Of a stretch of DNA of 64,000 nt, positions 12,015 through 24,251 are shown piece after piece. The DNA comes from Sipunculus nudus. Lineage: Eukaryota; Annelida; Sipuncula; Golfingiida; Sipunculidae. The notes under the pieces were generated by a model. It saw nothing but the letters and a program-made list of their open reading frames with translations, had not been told where the DNA came from and made no database searches. Each line of letters begins with the position of its first letter. Position 1 is the stretch's first letter. Both the position numbers and the translations under genes were made by a program. The stretch covers positions 44,062,456 through 44,126,455 of the forward strand of contig CM049318.1 of NCBI GenBank assembly GCA_026874595.1, in the 5' to 3' direction.

Positions 12015-14074
12015 TACCGTAAAATCTCCACTTAAAACCGCACTTCCGATTAAAACCGCACCCAGACTTCGCCAAAATTCCAGGTGAGACACCGCGAGGG
12101 GCTCAAATACTAAAAACCCCCCTTTAAAACCGCACCAACTTTCGCTACTGAATGATTTGACAAAAGACACAATCAAGCTATCATCTAGAAATGAACACGC
12201 GTAGGTTGCGGCTCGGCCATTCCTATCCACTTTAAAATTCCTTGGGCGTTTTATTTAAACTCATCATAAGACTTTTTATGCAGGGTCACTCAAGCATTAA
12301 GTTTGGGAAGACGCAAGGGCCGGTGAACCTCTGCCTGTTTATACAGATTTTATATTCCGTGCCATATTCTTGTTTGCTACTGATTTGTCATTATATTTTG
12401 GAAAATATATTCTGCTTATCCATTTCAAGTCACTGTATATTTTAATTCTAAAAGAATATTTTGAAATCTTAATTTCTGATGAAAATTCCATTTTCTGGAA
12501 TTACTCGGAAGATTCAAATCATTTTCATACCAGTTACTTCGGTATTATCATCGTCACATCGTACGTTGACATCGCTCCAGGTTACAATTTGCTGGTTCGT
12601 TTGAAAACATCGCTGGTCACCTTAACTAAATATCAAAGTAACTGAAGTTACCTTGTCGAGATACGCACGTATAGGAAACATGACGCTTGAAAACGAGTGA
12701 TTTTAAGGTAAAATTAAAGTGGCCAGTCGGGGGTAAGCAAGTTTTTTTCCTGAAGAAAGTTTCCGTGGGGAGCCATTTTGTCAAGGCAGTGTTCGCGCAA
12801 GGCACGCTGGGACGAAATAGGTGGCTGTTCTGTTTACCACCCACCGCGTACAGCCGTTCAAAATATTCTTAGCAGAATACCGGGGCGTTTCAGCACATGG
12901 CGGCACTCAAACTTGATATTCAAACGATCGTCTGCCATTGTGTGACTCTTTGCGATGTCAGCTTTTTATTTACTTAACGTTTTAAACAAATAATCATTCC
13001 TAAATAATGCCGCAAATGGGTTTATAGTAGGCTTTTATTTCAATTTTGCTTGACCATGTCCAACGATGTGGGCCGCTGTTAGCCCTATCGCCCGTCCTCT
13101 CTTACTACGCTACGCTGTGCGAGAGCCCTAGAAGATAATTTGAGGAAACTGGAGACATTCCACATGACAATTAAATTCTTATATTTCGTCTGAAAATGTG
13201 GTATTCGTTAAGAAATAAAGATATTCTTATCAAATACGCATATAACATTCCACTTAGACAGTGTTTGTCCACTTTTAATGATGATTAGAAGAATATGTAT
13301 TATCCTAATAAACGGTGATACACGGGGAACGATGTCTGCTCTGGGTTTTTTCTCCAGCCACGGCTGGCCGGCAGCCGCCTGTTGTAACCAGTGGTGACGG
13401 GCCTTGTTGGCTCAGCGAGCAAAGGTCACGCAGTTCATTGTTTCAGATTCTGAGACAGTTTCAAGCGCAAGGATTGCAAAGTTTTAAAAGTGAGTCTTGT
13501 TTACATACTAAAACATAATATTTAGCTGAATTTCGTGGTCATTCGAATAAAGTACTATATCTCCCTTGGATTACTTAAAGTTTCCTTGTCATAAACGCAC
13601 TATTTGATTTTACACGATTTTTTCCTACAAGGGTTTGAAATTCTCCAGTTTACTCTGAAGCTTTTTATGCGGCGGTATCCTGGGTCCTGGATCCCGCCGC
13701 ATTTAATGCAGTTAGGCCGCTGTGTGTTACAGCAGGGTTGTTGTAAACGTATTATTTGGTAACAAATACCAAGATTTTATAACAAGTTATATATCACACG
13801 AAAACTAATCAGCAATATTTTAATTTATAAATAACAAATAATCGTAAATAATACATTTACACACCGCTCCCATGCATGCGAGACTGCTGCCAAGAACGGC
13901 CTTTGAAAGTTGCAATATTATCGCTCACTCGCCGGCCAAAAAACGATAACTGTCAGGAAGATATTCAGGAAACCCTTCTAGTATAAACCGCACAGTGCTT
14001 TCAGGAAATCAACCTGATTTCAAGATTTTGAATTTCTTGATTAAACCGCAGTTTTAAGTGGAGATTTTACGGTA
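12015..14074. mobile_element. DNA transposon with perfect terminal inverted repeats
   Basis: The ends are inverted copies of TACCGTAAAATCTCCACT plus TAAAAC: 24 bp identical, at 12015-12038 and 14051-14074. If the outer TA is the target duplication, the inverted repeat is 22 bp starting CCGTAAAATC, which suits a Tc1/mariner (possibly pogo-like) element; that class is inference. Subterminal repeats of TAAAACCGCAC occur near 12034, 12050 and 12124, with ATAAACCGCAC near 13984. The interior is richer in CpG than its surroundings. No transposase motif or long ORF is seen, so it is probably non-autonomous. Confidence 0.8.
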
Positions 14075-14342
14075 GCTCCGCTGCTGCAATATGCATATCA
14101 CATACCGTGTAGTAAGTAAATGCAGCTTTAGGCTCTACTGAAATATGCCACCCTTGTAAGGCTCTACTAAATATGCCCCCTTTTAAGGCTGTACTGAAAT
14201 GTGCAACCTTGTAATTTAAAGCTGTGCTGAAATATGCCCCCTTGTAAGGCTTTCCTGGAATATGCCCCCTTGTAAGGCTGTTCTGTTCACCTCTTTGTAC
14301 AGCTGAACTACCATATGCTGAAGTGTTCCCTGGATAACTTAC
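14075..14342 (+). repeat. Array of ~28-bp repeats beside the HDAC exon
   Basis: Five units of about 28-32 bp (14131-14275), each with GAAATATGCCCCC and CTTGTAAGGCT, lie just downstream (in gene sense) of the exon's donor. The array's other flank is at 11701-11745, so the 2.06-kb transposon appears to have landed in or beside it. Confidence 0.7.
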
Positions 14343-14476
14343 TTCACATTTGTTGGAGAGTCCTGTTTCTTGTAATCTCGCCCAGATGCTTTGGAGACGA
14401 CCAGCGTGCTCTGGATGTATACTGTTACTGCCACACGTACACTGGTGTTTTAACATCATCACATCATATGCTAAAC
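14343..14476 (-). CDS. HDAC4: Class IIa histone deacetylase, exon opening the catalytic domain
   Basis: This internal exon encodes 45 residues (the first shared with the upstream exon). It reads [16 protein letters not shown], then a histidine-rich HPEHAGR segment and [18 protein letters not shown]. This is the start of the deacetylase fold of class IIa HDACs (HDAC4/5/7/9), nuclear-cytoplasmic corepressors that bind MEF2. The Cys-x-Cys pair and the following His belong to the structural-zinc subdomain known in that class. The acceptor is ATCATACAG|G at 14477 and the donor is GAA|GTAAGT at 14342, so the open frame beyond 14343 is intron. The exon is 134 bp and enters in phase 1, matching the exon at 38254-38542. 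The following catalytic exons are not in the window. HDAC4 is used as the class name; invertebrates usually have one class IIa gene, so orthology to a single vertebrate paralogue is not implied. Confidence 0.95.
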
Positions 14477-14499
14477 CTGTATGATACAAAGCAACTCTT

Positions 14500-14562
14500 G
14501 ATGTATTCAGTTACTGCCACACATACACTGGTGTTTTAGCATCATCAAATCATATGTTTAAC
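14500..14562 (-). pseudogene. Broken duplicate of the 5' half of the HDAC catalytic exon
   Basis: This is a copy, offset by 86 bp, of bases 14414-14476, still reading MMLKHQC in the exon frame. The Leu codon TTA of the exon has become TAA, and a TGA follows after the CGSN segment, so it cannot code. The copied acceptor, AAAATACAG ending at 14563, is intact. There is no donor of its own: it runs straight into the true acceptor of the functional exon. Confidence 0.85.
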
Positions 14563-15560
14563 CTGTATTTTGCAGAATTTAAGCTATTATGTATGTAATT
14601 TTAATTATCAACAGTGTACTTGCATCCAAAAAAAATTTGAATTTTTATGTCTGAAAAGTGACCCATGGGTCATGACACTAAGCTTACTAGCATGGTATTA
14701 TAGGCTAACATTCACAACAAAAATTTTATCATCTGAAAAACCAACTTCAGATGTGATCTTGACCTTCGACTTCTGACACCAAAGTTGGCAGTGTTCTTTC
14801 CTAGTGAAGGGTCACACATGTGAAGACTGAATCCAATCATGACTGGTCTATTCAGATTGTACTAGATAAGAATAAGATTTCTGAAGAAATGGTTTAAGAA
14901 CTGGATTATCTGACACCAAAGTTGACAAGATTCTTTCTTAAGTGATGGGTCACACATATGTGAAGAAGGAAACCAATTATGACTGGTCTGTACAGGTTGT
15001 ACAAAGAAAGAGTAATATCAAGGTCAAGGTAACCAGGTTTTTAACTCCTCCCAGAACTTGATAAGCAATCTGTGTCAAATATGAGGAACACGTCATACAC
15101 AATACTCCCAAAGCAAAAATGTTAAAGACCAAAGTATAATTTGGCTGATTTTGACCTTCAAGATAAAGGCCAAAGTCGCAGGTGTTCAAAGTTCTCTGAG
15201 AACTTGGTTGAAACATTTTATCTATCAAATTTGAGGTCAAAATATGCCAAGGTCAAAATCACCAATTTTAAGCTGAAAATGTTCAGTACTTTAAAAGTTA
15301 TAGTGGTGATTATTCAAGGGAGGGGTGGGAGTGTGGAGAAATAAAAACATAAAACATTTCAGGACATCAGAAGAAACCACAGTTGAGAAACATACCATTG
15401 ATATAATTTGGCAGTCTCAAAAGAGGAACAAGGTCACAGCACTCAGCTGAAATTGATTATGAAAATATTTTTTTAATCAGCTGAATTTGTCTATAAGGAT
15501 GTGTTTATGAACTTTTTTTAAAATGTGGGTCCTGTGATAGAGTTTGAAGCTAATCAATCT
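14563..15560 (+). repeat. Intron sequence with a decayed A left end
   Basis: Near 14656 is AGTGACCCATGGGTCATGAC, an A-type left palindrome, followed by a degraded arm (CACTAAGCTT). The rest has diverged dispersed sequence (ATGGGTCACACATGTGAAG repeats near 14806 and 14945). No gene recognised. Confidence 0.5.
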
Positions 15561-16300
15561 ATGCAAACTGGAGTTATCATCCGTAAACTAATTTATGAAA
15601 GGATGGGCCCTGTGACCTTGACCTTTGAGCTTGTGACCCCAAAATCCAGAAGTTTCTTCCACTATTGGAAGGGGCACAGAATGTGAAAGATGGAAGGTTT
15701 GGGATGAAAATTTGGCTTTAAAAGCATTCATAATCTTTTTAAAAAAGTGGGTCCTTTGACCTTGTCCTTTGACCTCATGACCTTAAATCAAAAGGGTTCT
15801 TACTTTAGTGGTGGGCCATATATTAGTCAAGTTTGAAACAAATATTTAAATCCAGTTATCATTTGGAAACATATATGTTGACAAATGACCCATGTGACCT
15901 TGAACTTTGACCTCGTGGCCCCAAAATATAAAGGTTTCTTACTTTATTGGTGGGCCACAGATAAGTCAAGTCTGAAACCAATATGTTGATCCAAACTGGA
16001 GTTTTTATCCGGAAACAAATATGCTTACAGATGGCTCCTGTGATCCTGACTTTTGACCTTATGACCCCAATATCAATCAGGTTCTTCCCCTATTCACAGG
16101 CCAGCTACATGTACAAGATGGAAGGTTTTGGACGAAAAGTTTGGCTTCAAATGCATCCACCATCTTTTTAAATAAGTGGGTTGGGTGAAGTTGACCTCTG
16201 TTCTCACGACCCCAAAATCGGTAGGGTTCTTGCATTAAATGTGGGCCATATGTCAATCGTAAACAAATATGTTGGACATACAGAAACCCCCCCCCCCCTA
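15561..16300 (+). repeat. TGACCT half-site array, first block
   Basis: Four to five diverged units of ~140-145 bp, each with a form of CTTGACCTTTGACC followed by ATGACCCCAAAAT and, further on, AACTGGAGTTATCATC. On the minus strand this reads as direct repeats of AGGTCA. Confidence 0.75.
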
Positions 16301-16890
16301 AAAATGACCCATGGGTCATGACACTCAGCTGCCAAGCATGACCTTCAACATCATGGGCTGAGATTCACAACTTCCAGTCACATTTTTGAAGAACTTATTT
16401 GCCAATTTGTGTTGAAACTTTCTACGATGACAGAAATATATATCACATATGTCTGGTTAAAACATAGTGTCCTGATGTTTTGAGGCAAAATGTATTGTTG
16501 TTGAGCTAACAGGAACTAATCCCATAGCTTGCTTGTTACCTGCCAGTCTCAAAAGGAACACAGGCCAAATATAATATCAACATGTATAGCAAAAAATCAA
16601 GGAAATCCATGCAAGAATTATTAAGAAACAGGTGCTTCTGTATGATTTTTATTCCATATAAACCAACCGTACTGAACTTTCATTAATGTGGTCATATTTT
16701 TAAAGAAATCCTTGACCAATTCCATTGCAATATTACATTAATATATACATCCCACTGCATTCACTTTAAGAGTTCTTAGGAAAATATGCTCAAAAGGATT
16801 TTTAAGATGGCTACCTGGTGGCCATATTGGATTTCTTACAGGTCTGAAATCTGTCAACAAATATCCTCTAAAAGGGACCAAACATTTAAA
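16301..16890 (+). mobile_element. A left-end fragment (CCAAGCATGACC subtype)
   Basis: Left palindrome TGACCCATGGGTCA and arm CACTCAGCTG, followed by GCCAAGCATGACC and a ~550-bp body shared with 41631 and 63036. It has no right end of its own; it stops at the next left end. Confidence 0.7.
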
Positions 16891-18141
16891 ACTAGGGACC
16901 CATGGGTCTCGACGCTCAGCTGCATTTCACTATGAGGATATATGTTTATGAGGTTTTCCAAAATATTGGCCCTGTGATCAGTTTGAAGCCAACCTGTCTA
17001 CCCAAACTGGAGTTATTGTCCATAAACTAATCTGTGAATGGATGGGCCCTGTGACCTTAACCTTTGACCTTGTGACCCCAAAATCAAATGGAAACTTTCC
17101 CTATTGGCAGGTGCACCACATGTTAATGATGGAAGGATTGAGATGAAAAGTTTGGCTCAAAATGCACAATCTTTCTAAAGTAATGGGTCCTGTGACCTTT
17201 GATCTCATGACCCCAGAATCAACAGTTCTTACTTTAGTGGTGGGCCATATATAAGTCAAGTTTGAAACCAATATTTCAAACCAAACTGGTGATATCATCT
17301 GGAAACTAATATGTGGATTGATGGCCCCAATGACCTTGACCTTGTGACCCCAAATCCATAAGTTACTTCCAATATTGGCAGGTGAGCAACATATGGAAGA
17401 TAGAAGGTTTGGGACAGAAATTTTGGATAAAAATACATCAACAATCTTTTTAAAGAAGTGGGTCCTTTGACCTTGACCTTTGGCCTTATGACCCCAAAAT
17501 CAAAAGGGTTCTCACATTATTGGCAGGTCATCTTCAAGTCAAAACTGAAACCAATATGTCAATCCTAACTGGAGTTAACATCCAGAAACAAATCAGGGAC
17601 AGATGGGCCCCAGTGACCATGACCTTTGACCTTGTTTCTTCCCCTATTGATTTGGGATGAAAAGTCTGGCTTCAAATGCATATGCATTCTTTTTAAAGAA
17701 ATTAGTCCTGTGACCTTGACCTTTGACCGTTGGACCCCAAAATCCACACAGTTCTTACTTTAGTGGTGAGTCATATATAGGTTAAGTTTGAAACCAATAT
17801 GTCAAACTAAACTGGAGTTATCATCTGGAAACTATTTTGTGAACAGATGGCCCCTGTGACCTTGACCTTTGACCATGTGACCCCAAATTCATTTATGCAC
17901 TCCCCAAGCTGGCAACTCAGCTTAATGTGCAAAATGGAAAGTTTGGGATTAAAAGCTTGGCTTAAAATGCAGCCATAATCTTTAAAAAAAAGTGAGTCCT
18001 GTGACCTTGACCTTTGACCTCATGACCAAAAATTCATATAGGTTCTTGCTTTAGTGGTGGGCCATAAGTAAGTTTGAAACCCATGTGTCAATACAACCTC
18101 GAGTTATTATCAGGAAACAAATTTGTTTGAATGGATGGATG

Positions 18142-18174
<33 letters not shown>

Positions 18175-18308
18175 GGTGATAACTATATGGCATCCACTTG
18201 TGATCAATAAACACACCAGGTTTTGGGACACTATATGTAATTACAGCTGAGATACTGACATGATTATTGTCATTTTATAGTAAAAAAAAAATATTTGTTA
18301 AAATAACA
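16891..18308 (+). mobile_element. A-type element carrying a half-site array
   Basis: Left end GGGACCCATGGGTCTCGACG, arm GCTCAGCTG. The body is eight or so diverged units with CTTGACCTTTGACC (about 17048 to 18025). It ends with a GGACAGACAGAC microsatellite (18131-18172) but no clear hairpin, so the right end is degraded. Confidence 0.65.
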
Positions 18309-18342
18309 AACAAGGGACCCATGGGTCACAGCGCTCAGCTGA
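18309..18342 (+). mobile_element. A left end
   Basis: AACAAGGGACCCATGGGTC followed by GCGCTCAGCTGA, a well-preserved left terminus. Confidence 0.8.
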
Positions 18343-18960
18343 TTGTGATTAGACTATAAATGTATCACCATTGTGATACTATATTTAGTCGACAAACCTT
18401 ATGAATATCATGGACATGTTAGGTTATTATAAAGGAATATAATGTAATATGTGAATAAATGATGTATGAAATAACCTAACTGATGGATTAATATGGAGCA
18501 AATATAGTGGTTTATTTTTTTATTTATTTGGGAGCTGTTGAAAATAGGGATATATTTGAGCAAATATGAATGCAATGACAGTACACTAAGCAGTGGTAGA
18601 ATGATGATAAGGCTATTTGTTGAAGGATCTATAGTGTATTGAAGTCCGCAAGATTTCAATTTGACAGATATAATATTATGATTAACTATGCTGAAGAGGA
18701 GATTTATGAATTGTGACTGTATGACATGATATCTCTCAGGTCTTGACAAGGTACATTATATTGATGCCCACCACGTCTACATATTACACAATATTGACAT
18801 AATTTCTGGTATGTATATAGGTAACAAATAGTTATACAATATATAAAAATATGAATATATCTGATTCATCTTGTTCTCGTTTACTGAGGCTGATATTGGG
18901 ATGGGGTTCGGAGAAGGAAACAGTGGCGGGCAGCAAGGACGGTTAAATGTAGAGAGAAAA
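18343..18960. other. AT-rich stretch without recognised repeats or genes
   Basis: No match to the other families in the window. The minus strand has a 113-codon open frame (18408-18749) of low complexity, rich in Ile, Leu and Asn, with no recognisable domain and no supporting splice context. I treat it as chance. A GC-richer patch with GGCGGGCAGC lies near 18928. Confidence 0.4.
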
Positions 18961-20565
18961 GGAGTTAGAGAGAGAGGGACGGAGCATTCAACAGTACTTA
19001 AACACCTGGAAGGTTAAAATCTAAAATATTATGAAATGTAGATAAAGTCTGAGAGAAAGAGGTAATCTAGGCCATAGTTGGTTGATATGACTGAAGAAAT
19101 TGTTGCAAATAATATTTTAAGATCTGACCATGTGTTTCCATTGGATACCTTTCTGACAGGCTGTTGACAGTTCAACATTTTACACATTTGTCTAATGATT
19201 TGTCTAACTTTTTTTTCTATTTAATTATATGTATACAGTTGCTATAAAGTCCCCATTCCACAGGTGGAAGGACTTAATGGGGGGGGGGGGGGTTATGATG
19301 GGAGTTACAACGCCTCTGTCTCTCTGTATATATTTTCTTCAAATTATTAAATTTTATGCTATAGCAAAAGAACTATTGTTCATAGTGCCAAGGAGCAAGG
19401 GCTTAGTGGGGTGGGGGGAGGGGATGGTGGAAGTTACAATACCCTTGCATATACGTACAGGATATGAAATTTAATTAATCAGTGCTTACAGGGAAAAAAA
19501 AATTTATTCATAATTATTAAATATTTAAAACAGGCAGAAAGCTAGAGAAACAAAGCAAATCATTTTAATTGCCATTCTTCTGAGCCAGGAAATTATGAAC
19601 AATTTTTACATAAATTCCTTTTTTTTAACATCATTTTTTCCAGGTTTGAAAATGTAACTATACATTTAGAGTATGTGAATATTTCAGTTGATTCACATTT
19701 CTTAATTGCATCAACATATATATCTAATAAATCAGGTTTATAGTACCTGTCAACAGAATGGGGTGGAGGGAGGAAGGGAGGCATAGGGGTAAGAGAGAGA
19801 GAAAGAGAGAGAGAGAAAGAGAGCTAGACTGGCAGAGAAAGAGAGAAAGGGAAAGAGAGAGAGGAGAAAGGCTCTCTGGTAATTACTGCCTGACCCAGAC
19901 ACTCAGGGAGGCAGTAGGCAAGGAGTGAAGGTGTTATGTAACAGCCTAGAACACTGTTAACCAATGACTTGATGTAAACATTCAAGACATGGTGCTATAA
20001 ATATGGGTCACTGTGCTCAGCTGAAGTTGACTTTGAAGGTAAAAATCGAAAATAATATCAAATGGAGATCAAGTCTAAGAGGAAAAGGTAATATATGTCA
20101 TGGCTGGTTGACATGATTGGTTTGTATTGATGAGCAAGAAATTGTTGCAAATAATATTTTGTGACCAAACCATGCATTCTCTAATGTCAAATTGATGCAT
20201 GTGAGCAGTTTGTGAACATAAGTTATATATTATTACCATGATCATTGGCTGGCTTTTTGATAAATTGTTGACAGTTCAGTGGTTTATACATTTGCTCAAT
20301 TGGATTTTTTTTTACATAATATATATTATTAAATATATGTATTTTTTATTTTATAAAATGTATACAGTTGAAATATAACTGATGTCCCCAGTCCCCAGAT
20401 GCAAGGACTTGGTGGTGGTGGTGGGGGGGGGGGGGGGGGGGAGGGCTGGAATGATGGGAGTTACAACATCTCTGTATTAATATAGTGTATATACATATAG
20501 GATTTCCACTTAATTCCACAATACTTACAGGATTAAATAGTTCACTCACAATTACATTATATTTA
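18961..20565 (+). mobile_element. Fragments of 1.9-kb type A elements
   Basis: Two overlapping remnants of the left part of the 1.9-kb type: AAAATCTAAAATATTATG near 19016, and AAGTTGACTTTGAAGGTAAA near 20022 with a damaged left end (ATGGGTCACTGTGCTCAGCTG, 20003-20023). G runs lie at 19279-19292 and 20423-20441. Confidence 0.65.
19786..19874 (+). repeat. GA-rich purine tract
   Basis: Nearly uninterrupted purines, mostly GAGAGAAAGAGAGA. On the sense strand of the HDAC pre-mRNA this is a long CU-rich tract deep in the 23.8-kb intron. Confidence 0.85.
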
Positions 20566-22846
20566 AACAAGGCCTACTGGCCTAATGCGAACCTGTGCAT
20601 TGGGAAATACACCAGGTATAATGCTTCAATGCTGGACAATTACTTTTCATGTATATGAACTATGCAAGTACTAAACATTTTGAATAAAAAACAATTACAC
20701 AAACATCACTGCTGAAATTCTGGCATAGGTGCACACAACACTAAAAAGATTGTAGCTGGCACCACCAGTCTTGTATACAAAGAAGCAATCAGAGATATAT
20801 ACATAAGCCCAATTTCAGACTGCTATATCAAACCCCTCCTGAGAAAAACGTGTGCAAAAGTCATGGTAGGTGGCGACACCTGTCTTGTGAGTGAGAAAGC
20901 CATCAAAGACACATAGACAGGTCAAAATATTAGGCCAATACATCAAACTACCTTGAGTCTGATGCCTGGGGCTGACCAGGCTTAGGTGAGAAAGGCTGTT
21001 GCCCCGAGTGAACTGTGACAAATTGCTTGCTCAGACTACTGCACTGAGTGAACTCATGACCTGCACCTGGCTAGACTGAGTGAACTTTTGACCTGTACCT
21101 GGCTGCACTGAGTGAACTCTTGACCTGTTGCATAATCTGACACAGTTGGCAGTCTGCCAAAGCTATAAATAGGATGCAGCTACTGCACTGAGTAAACTAC
21201 TGACCCATACCTGGCTGCACTGAATGAACTCTTGACCTGTTGCCTAATCTGATACAGTTGGCAGTTTGCCAAAGCTATAAATAGATCCAGACTGACCTCT
21301 AGCCTGTTGCCAAATCTGAAATAGTAGCCACACCATTGCATAAGCTCATGCAAGGGCCCTGCCCTGAGGGGCTTGACACCCATGAAGTGAACACATGCCA
21401 TGTGCTTGGCTGCACTGATTGAACTCTTGACCTATATCTGGCTGCACTGAATAAACTCTTGATCTGTTCCCAAATCTGAAACAGTTGGCAGTTTCTCATC
21501 CTATTTAAAGATACAGATTCAATCTTGGCCTGTTGGTATATCTGTTTACACATACTGAAAGACTTTGGTTAAAATTTCTTTTTTCAAGCCAACATATTCA
21601 TAAACTTTTTATCAAAATATCTAGAATAATAAAAGATGCAGTACTTTCATTGTTAAAGGTCCAATAGTTCGGCAATTCTAGTAAACTTGAACAAAGGCCA
21701 ACTTAGAATAATTTTTGTGCAATGTTACAGAAGATATAATTGAAATAATAATTTTGTAGAAGAACACTATTGCAGTCCTCAGTTTGAAAAAGACATAATA
21801 ATGGCCATAAGACCAACTTAAGCTTTTCACAACTCAACCAAAAATCAACAAACTCAGTATATTCTGATATGATTGAAAGAACCATGACCTAGGATAATTC
21901 TTTTGAAAAATTGAACAATTCAACTTGACAGTTTTATCATTAAGCTGAAAGAGGCTAAAATTATGAGGTTTTTTGCCCATAAAAAACAGGTCAATGTAGG
22001 TGGCACCACTAAATCTACAATTTCAAATATGAGTTATGTGACCAACATTTGCACAATACCTGGTAATGCTAGCTTCTGTCATTTCTGAGAGTACTATGTC
22101 AGTATGCTTACTTGGCCGAATGACTGTTCAAATTTGTGTAACTCCACTAAAATTCATCAAATGCAAACCATTTGAACAAACTTGAGAGGGCTTGCCTCTG
22201 GGATCATTTATGTAAAATATTTAACAATTTGGCTGGACCGTCTACAAGAAGATGACTTTTAAAATATTGTCAGCTTTTTCCTTATAAAATTTAAGTAAAT
22301 GCAGATAGCAAAAAAAATAAGCTGAATCCCACAAAATTTGATATGTGACAGATTATTGCATAAAATCTGGGAATGGTAGCTCCTGCTATTCTTGAGAAAT
22401 TATGGATTAATGTACAGATGACCAATGACCCCCGTACAAAAATAGGCCAATTCAGGTGGTGCCACCAATACCTGAATTTCATATATGACTCATGTGACCA
22501 ACACTGGCAAAAAATTTGGTGATGATAGCTCTGGCTGTTTCTGAGACTGTCATTTTAGTATGCTTTTTTGGACATGACTAAGTCCAACTTCCTGAACAAA
22601 ATTGAGGGAGATGGTATAAAAGATTATTTCTGTGAAATATTGAACAATTTGGCTTGAGTGTTTCAGAGGAGAAGATTTTTAAAGTTTTTTTTAACTTTTT
22701 CTCTATAAAATTTAAGAAAATTTTCAGATGGCTAATTTTTTGCATTAAATTTCATGATGCTAGCTCCAATCATTTTCAAAATAGTATGGGTAAACGTACA
22801 GAAGACAAATGCCGCCACACCATCACATTAGTTCACAGGTTCACTA
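20566..22846 (+). mobile_element. Complete family B element
   Basis: Left end AACAAGGCCTACTGGCCTAA, then the arm GCGAACCTGTG; right end ATTAGTTCACAGGTTCACTA (arm CACAGGTTC, one change). The interior holds ~34-bp repeats around CTGCACTGAGTGAACTC (21040-21470), one GTGAACACATG repeat, and segments shared with 3334-4869. No ORF of known kind. Like family A, it has an inner left arm and a terminal right arm. Confidence 0.82.
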
Positions 22847-24251
22847 AAAATTAATACAGATGCATATTGAATGCAAAATTATAATACAGATACATCTCAC
22901 TGATGGCAAAATCTTGAATTAATTTGACTATGGATACCAATTATTTATAATCCATGTACAGCCGTCTTTATATACCCACAGAGAGCTGTATAGCTTTGAT
23001 TGTAAACATTGCCTGGCATTAGGAATATCTAAAAATCATAAATCTACATTTTTTAAAAGCTTTTAAAATACATTCTTGTCAATATTAACCAAAGATAACC
23101 TGAAATCTAAATGTCTAGAGGCATGATGTAATAAATGTTGATAAACTGGTGCCAGTCTAGATGTATCTAGATGTATCTGTGTATCTGCTTCACACAGCTA
23201 ACATATATGGTAAAATGACTCAATTGAACCTTTATAATCAACCAAAATTCATTCTTTGGAACCATAAAAGACAATTATTATAAGAATTATTCAGGGGATT
23301 ATTCTTGTAAAATATTAAACAAATTGGCCTCAGTAGGGTCAGTCAAAAAAATTTTACAGGTTTATAACTCATATGGGAAAATACAGCAAAATGGCTAAGT
23401 TAAGCTTCCCATAACTCAGCCAAAAATCACTGAACCAAAACCATTTGAACAAACTTGAATTATCAACATCTAAGGATAATTAATGTGTGAGATTTAAGAA
23501 TTTGGCCCAGTGGCTTTTGAGGAGAAGATCTTTGTAGCCACTGTGCTAAAATGGGCTGTTAGAGCATATAACTAAATACAGCTTCCCATAACTCAGCAAA
23601 AAGTCACTGAACTTAAGACCTTTCGAACAAATTTCAGAAAGCACTACCCTAGGATCATTTCTGTGCGATATAAAAGTATTTGGCCATATGGTTTCAGAGA
23701 AGAAGTTTTTTGTAGCCGTCAGTATGATACGGGCACTGATGACCCCCGTACAAAAAAGGTCGAAGCAGGTGGCGCCACCAATACCTCAATTTCAGATTTG
23801 TCTCATGTGAACAACATTGGCATAAAATTTGGTGATGATAGCTCCAGCCGTTTCTGAGATTGTAATTTTAGTATGCTTTTTTGGACAGATGACTAAGTTC
23901 AACTTCCTGCAACTCGGCCAAAAATTACCGAACTTAAACCATTTGAACAAACTTGAGAAAGGTTGTTCCTGGAATCATTTCTGTGAAATATTGGACAATT
24001 TGGCTTAACAATTTTGGAGAAGAAGATTTTTAAAGCTTTTTAAGCTTTTTCCCTATAAAATCTAAGAAAATGCAGTTAGCCAAAAAACAAGCAAAATCCG
24101 ATAGAGTTTTTTAGATGAATAATTTTTTACATAAAATTTGGTGATGCTAACTCCTGCCGTTTTCAAGATAGTATGGGTTAATGTACAGACGACGGACGAC
24201 GGACCACGGACAGACTACGCCATACCATCGCATAAGCTCACAGGTTCGCTA
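22847..24251 (+). mobile_element. Family B element with alternative left boundary
   Basis: Starts TTAATACAGATGCATATTG immediately after a B right end, as at 7499. It ends CCATCGCATAAGCTCACAGG then TTCGCTA, a perfect B right end, preceded by GACGACGGACGACGGACC. GGTGGCGCCACC is at 23768-23779. Confidence 0.78.

Noticed and set aside
14067-14342. Continuation of the HDAC frame beyond the catalytic exon
   Set aside because: It follows a GTAAGT donor and translates the 28-bp repeat array (recurring Ala-x-Phe-Ser-Thr-Ala-Leu), so it is intron.
14315-14539. Plus-strand frame opposite the HDAC exon
   Set aside because: It is the antisense shadow of the exon and its duplicate.
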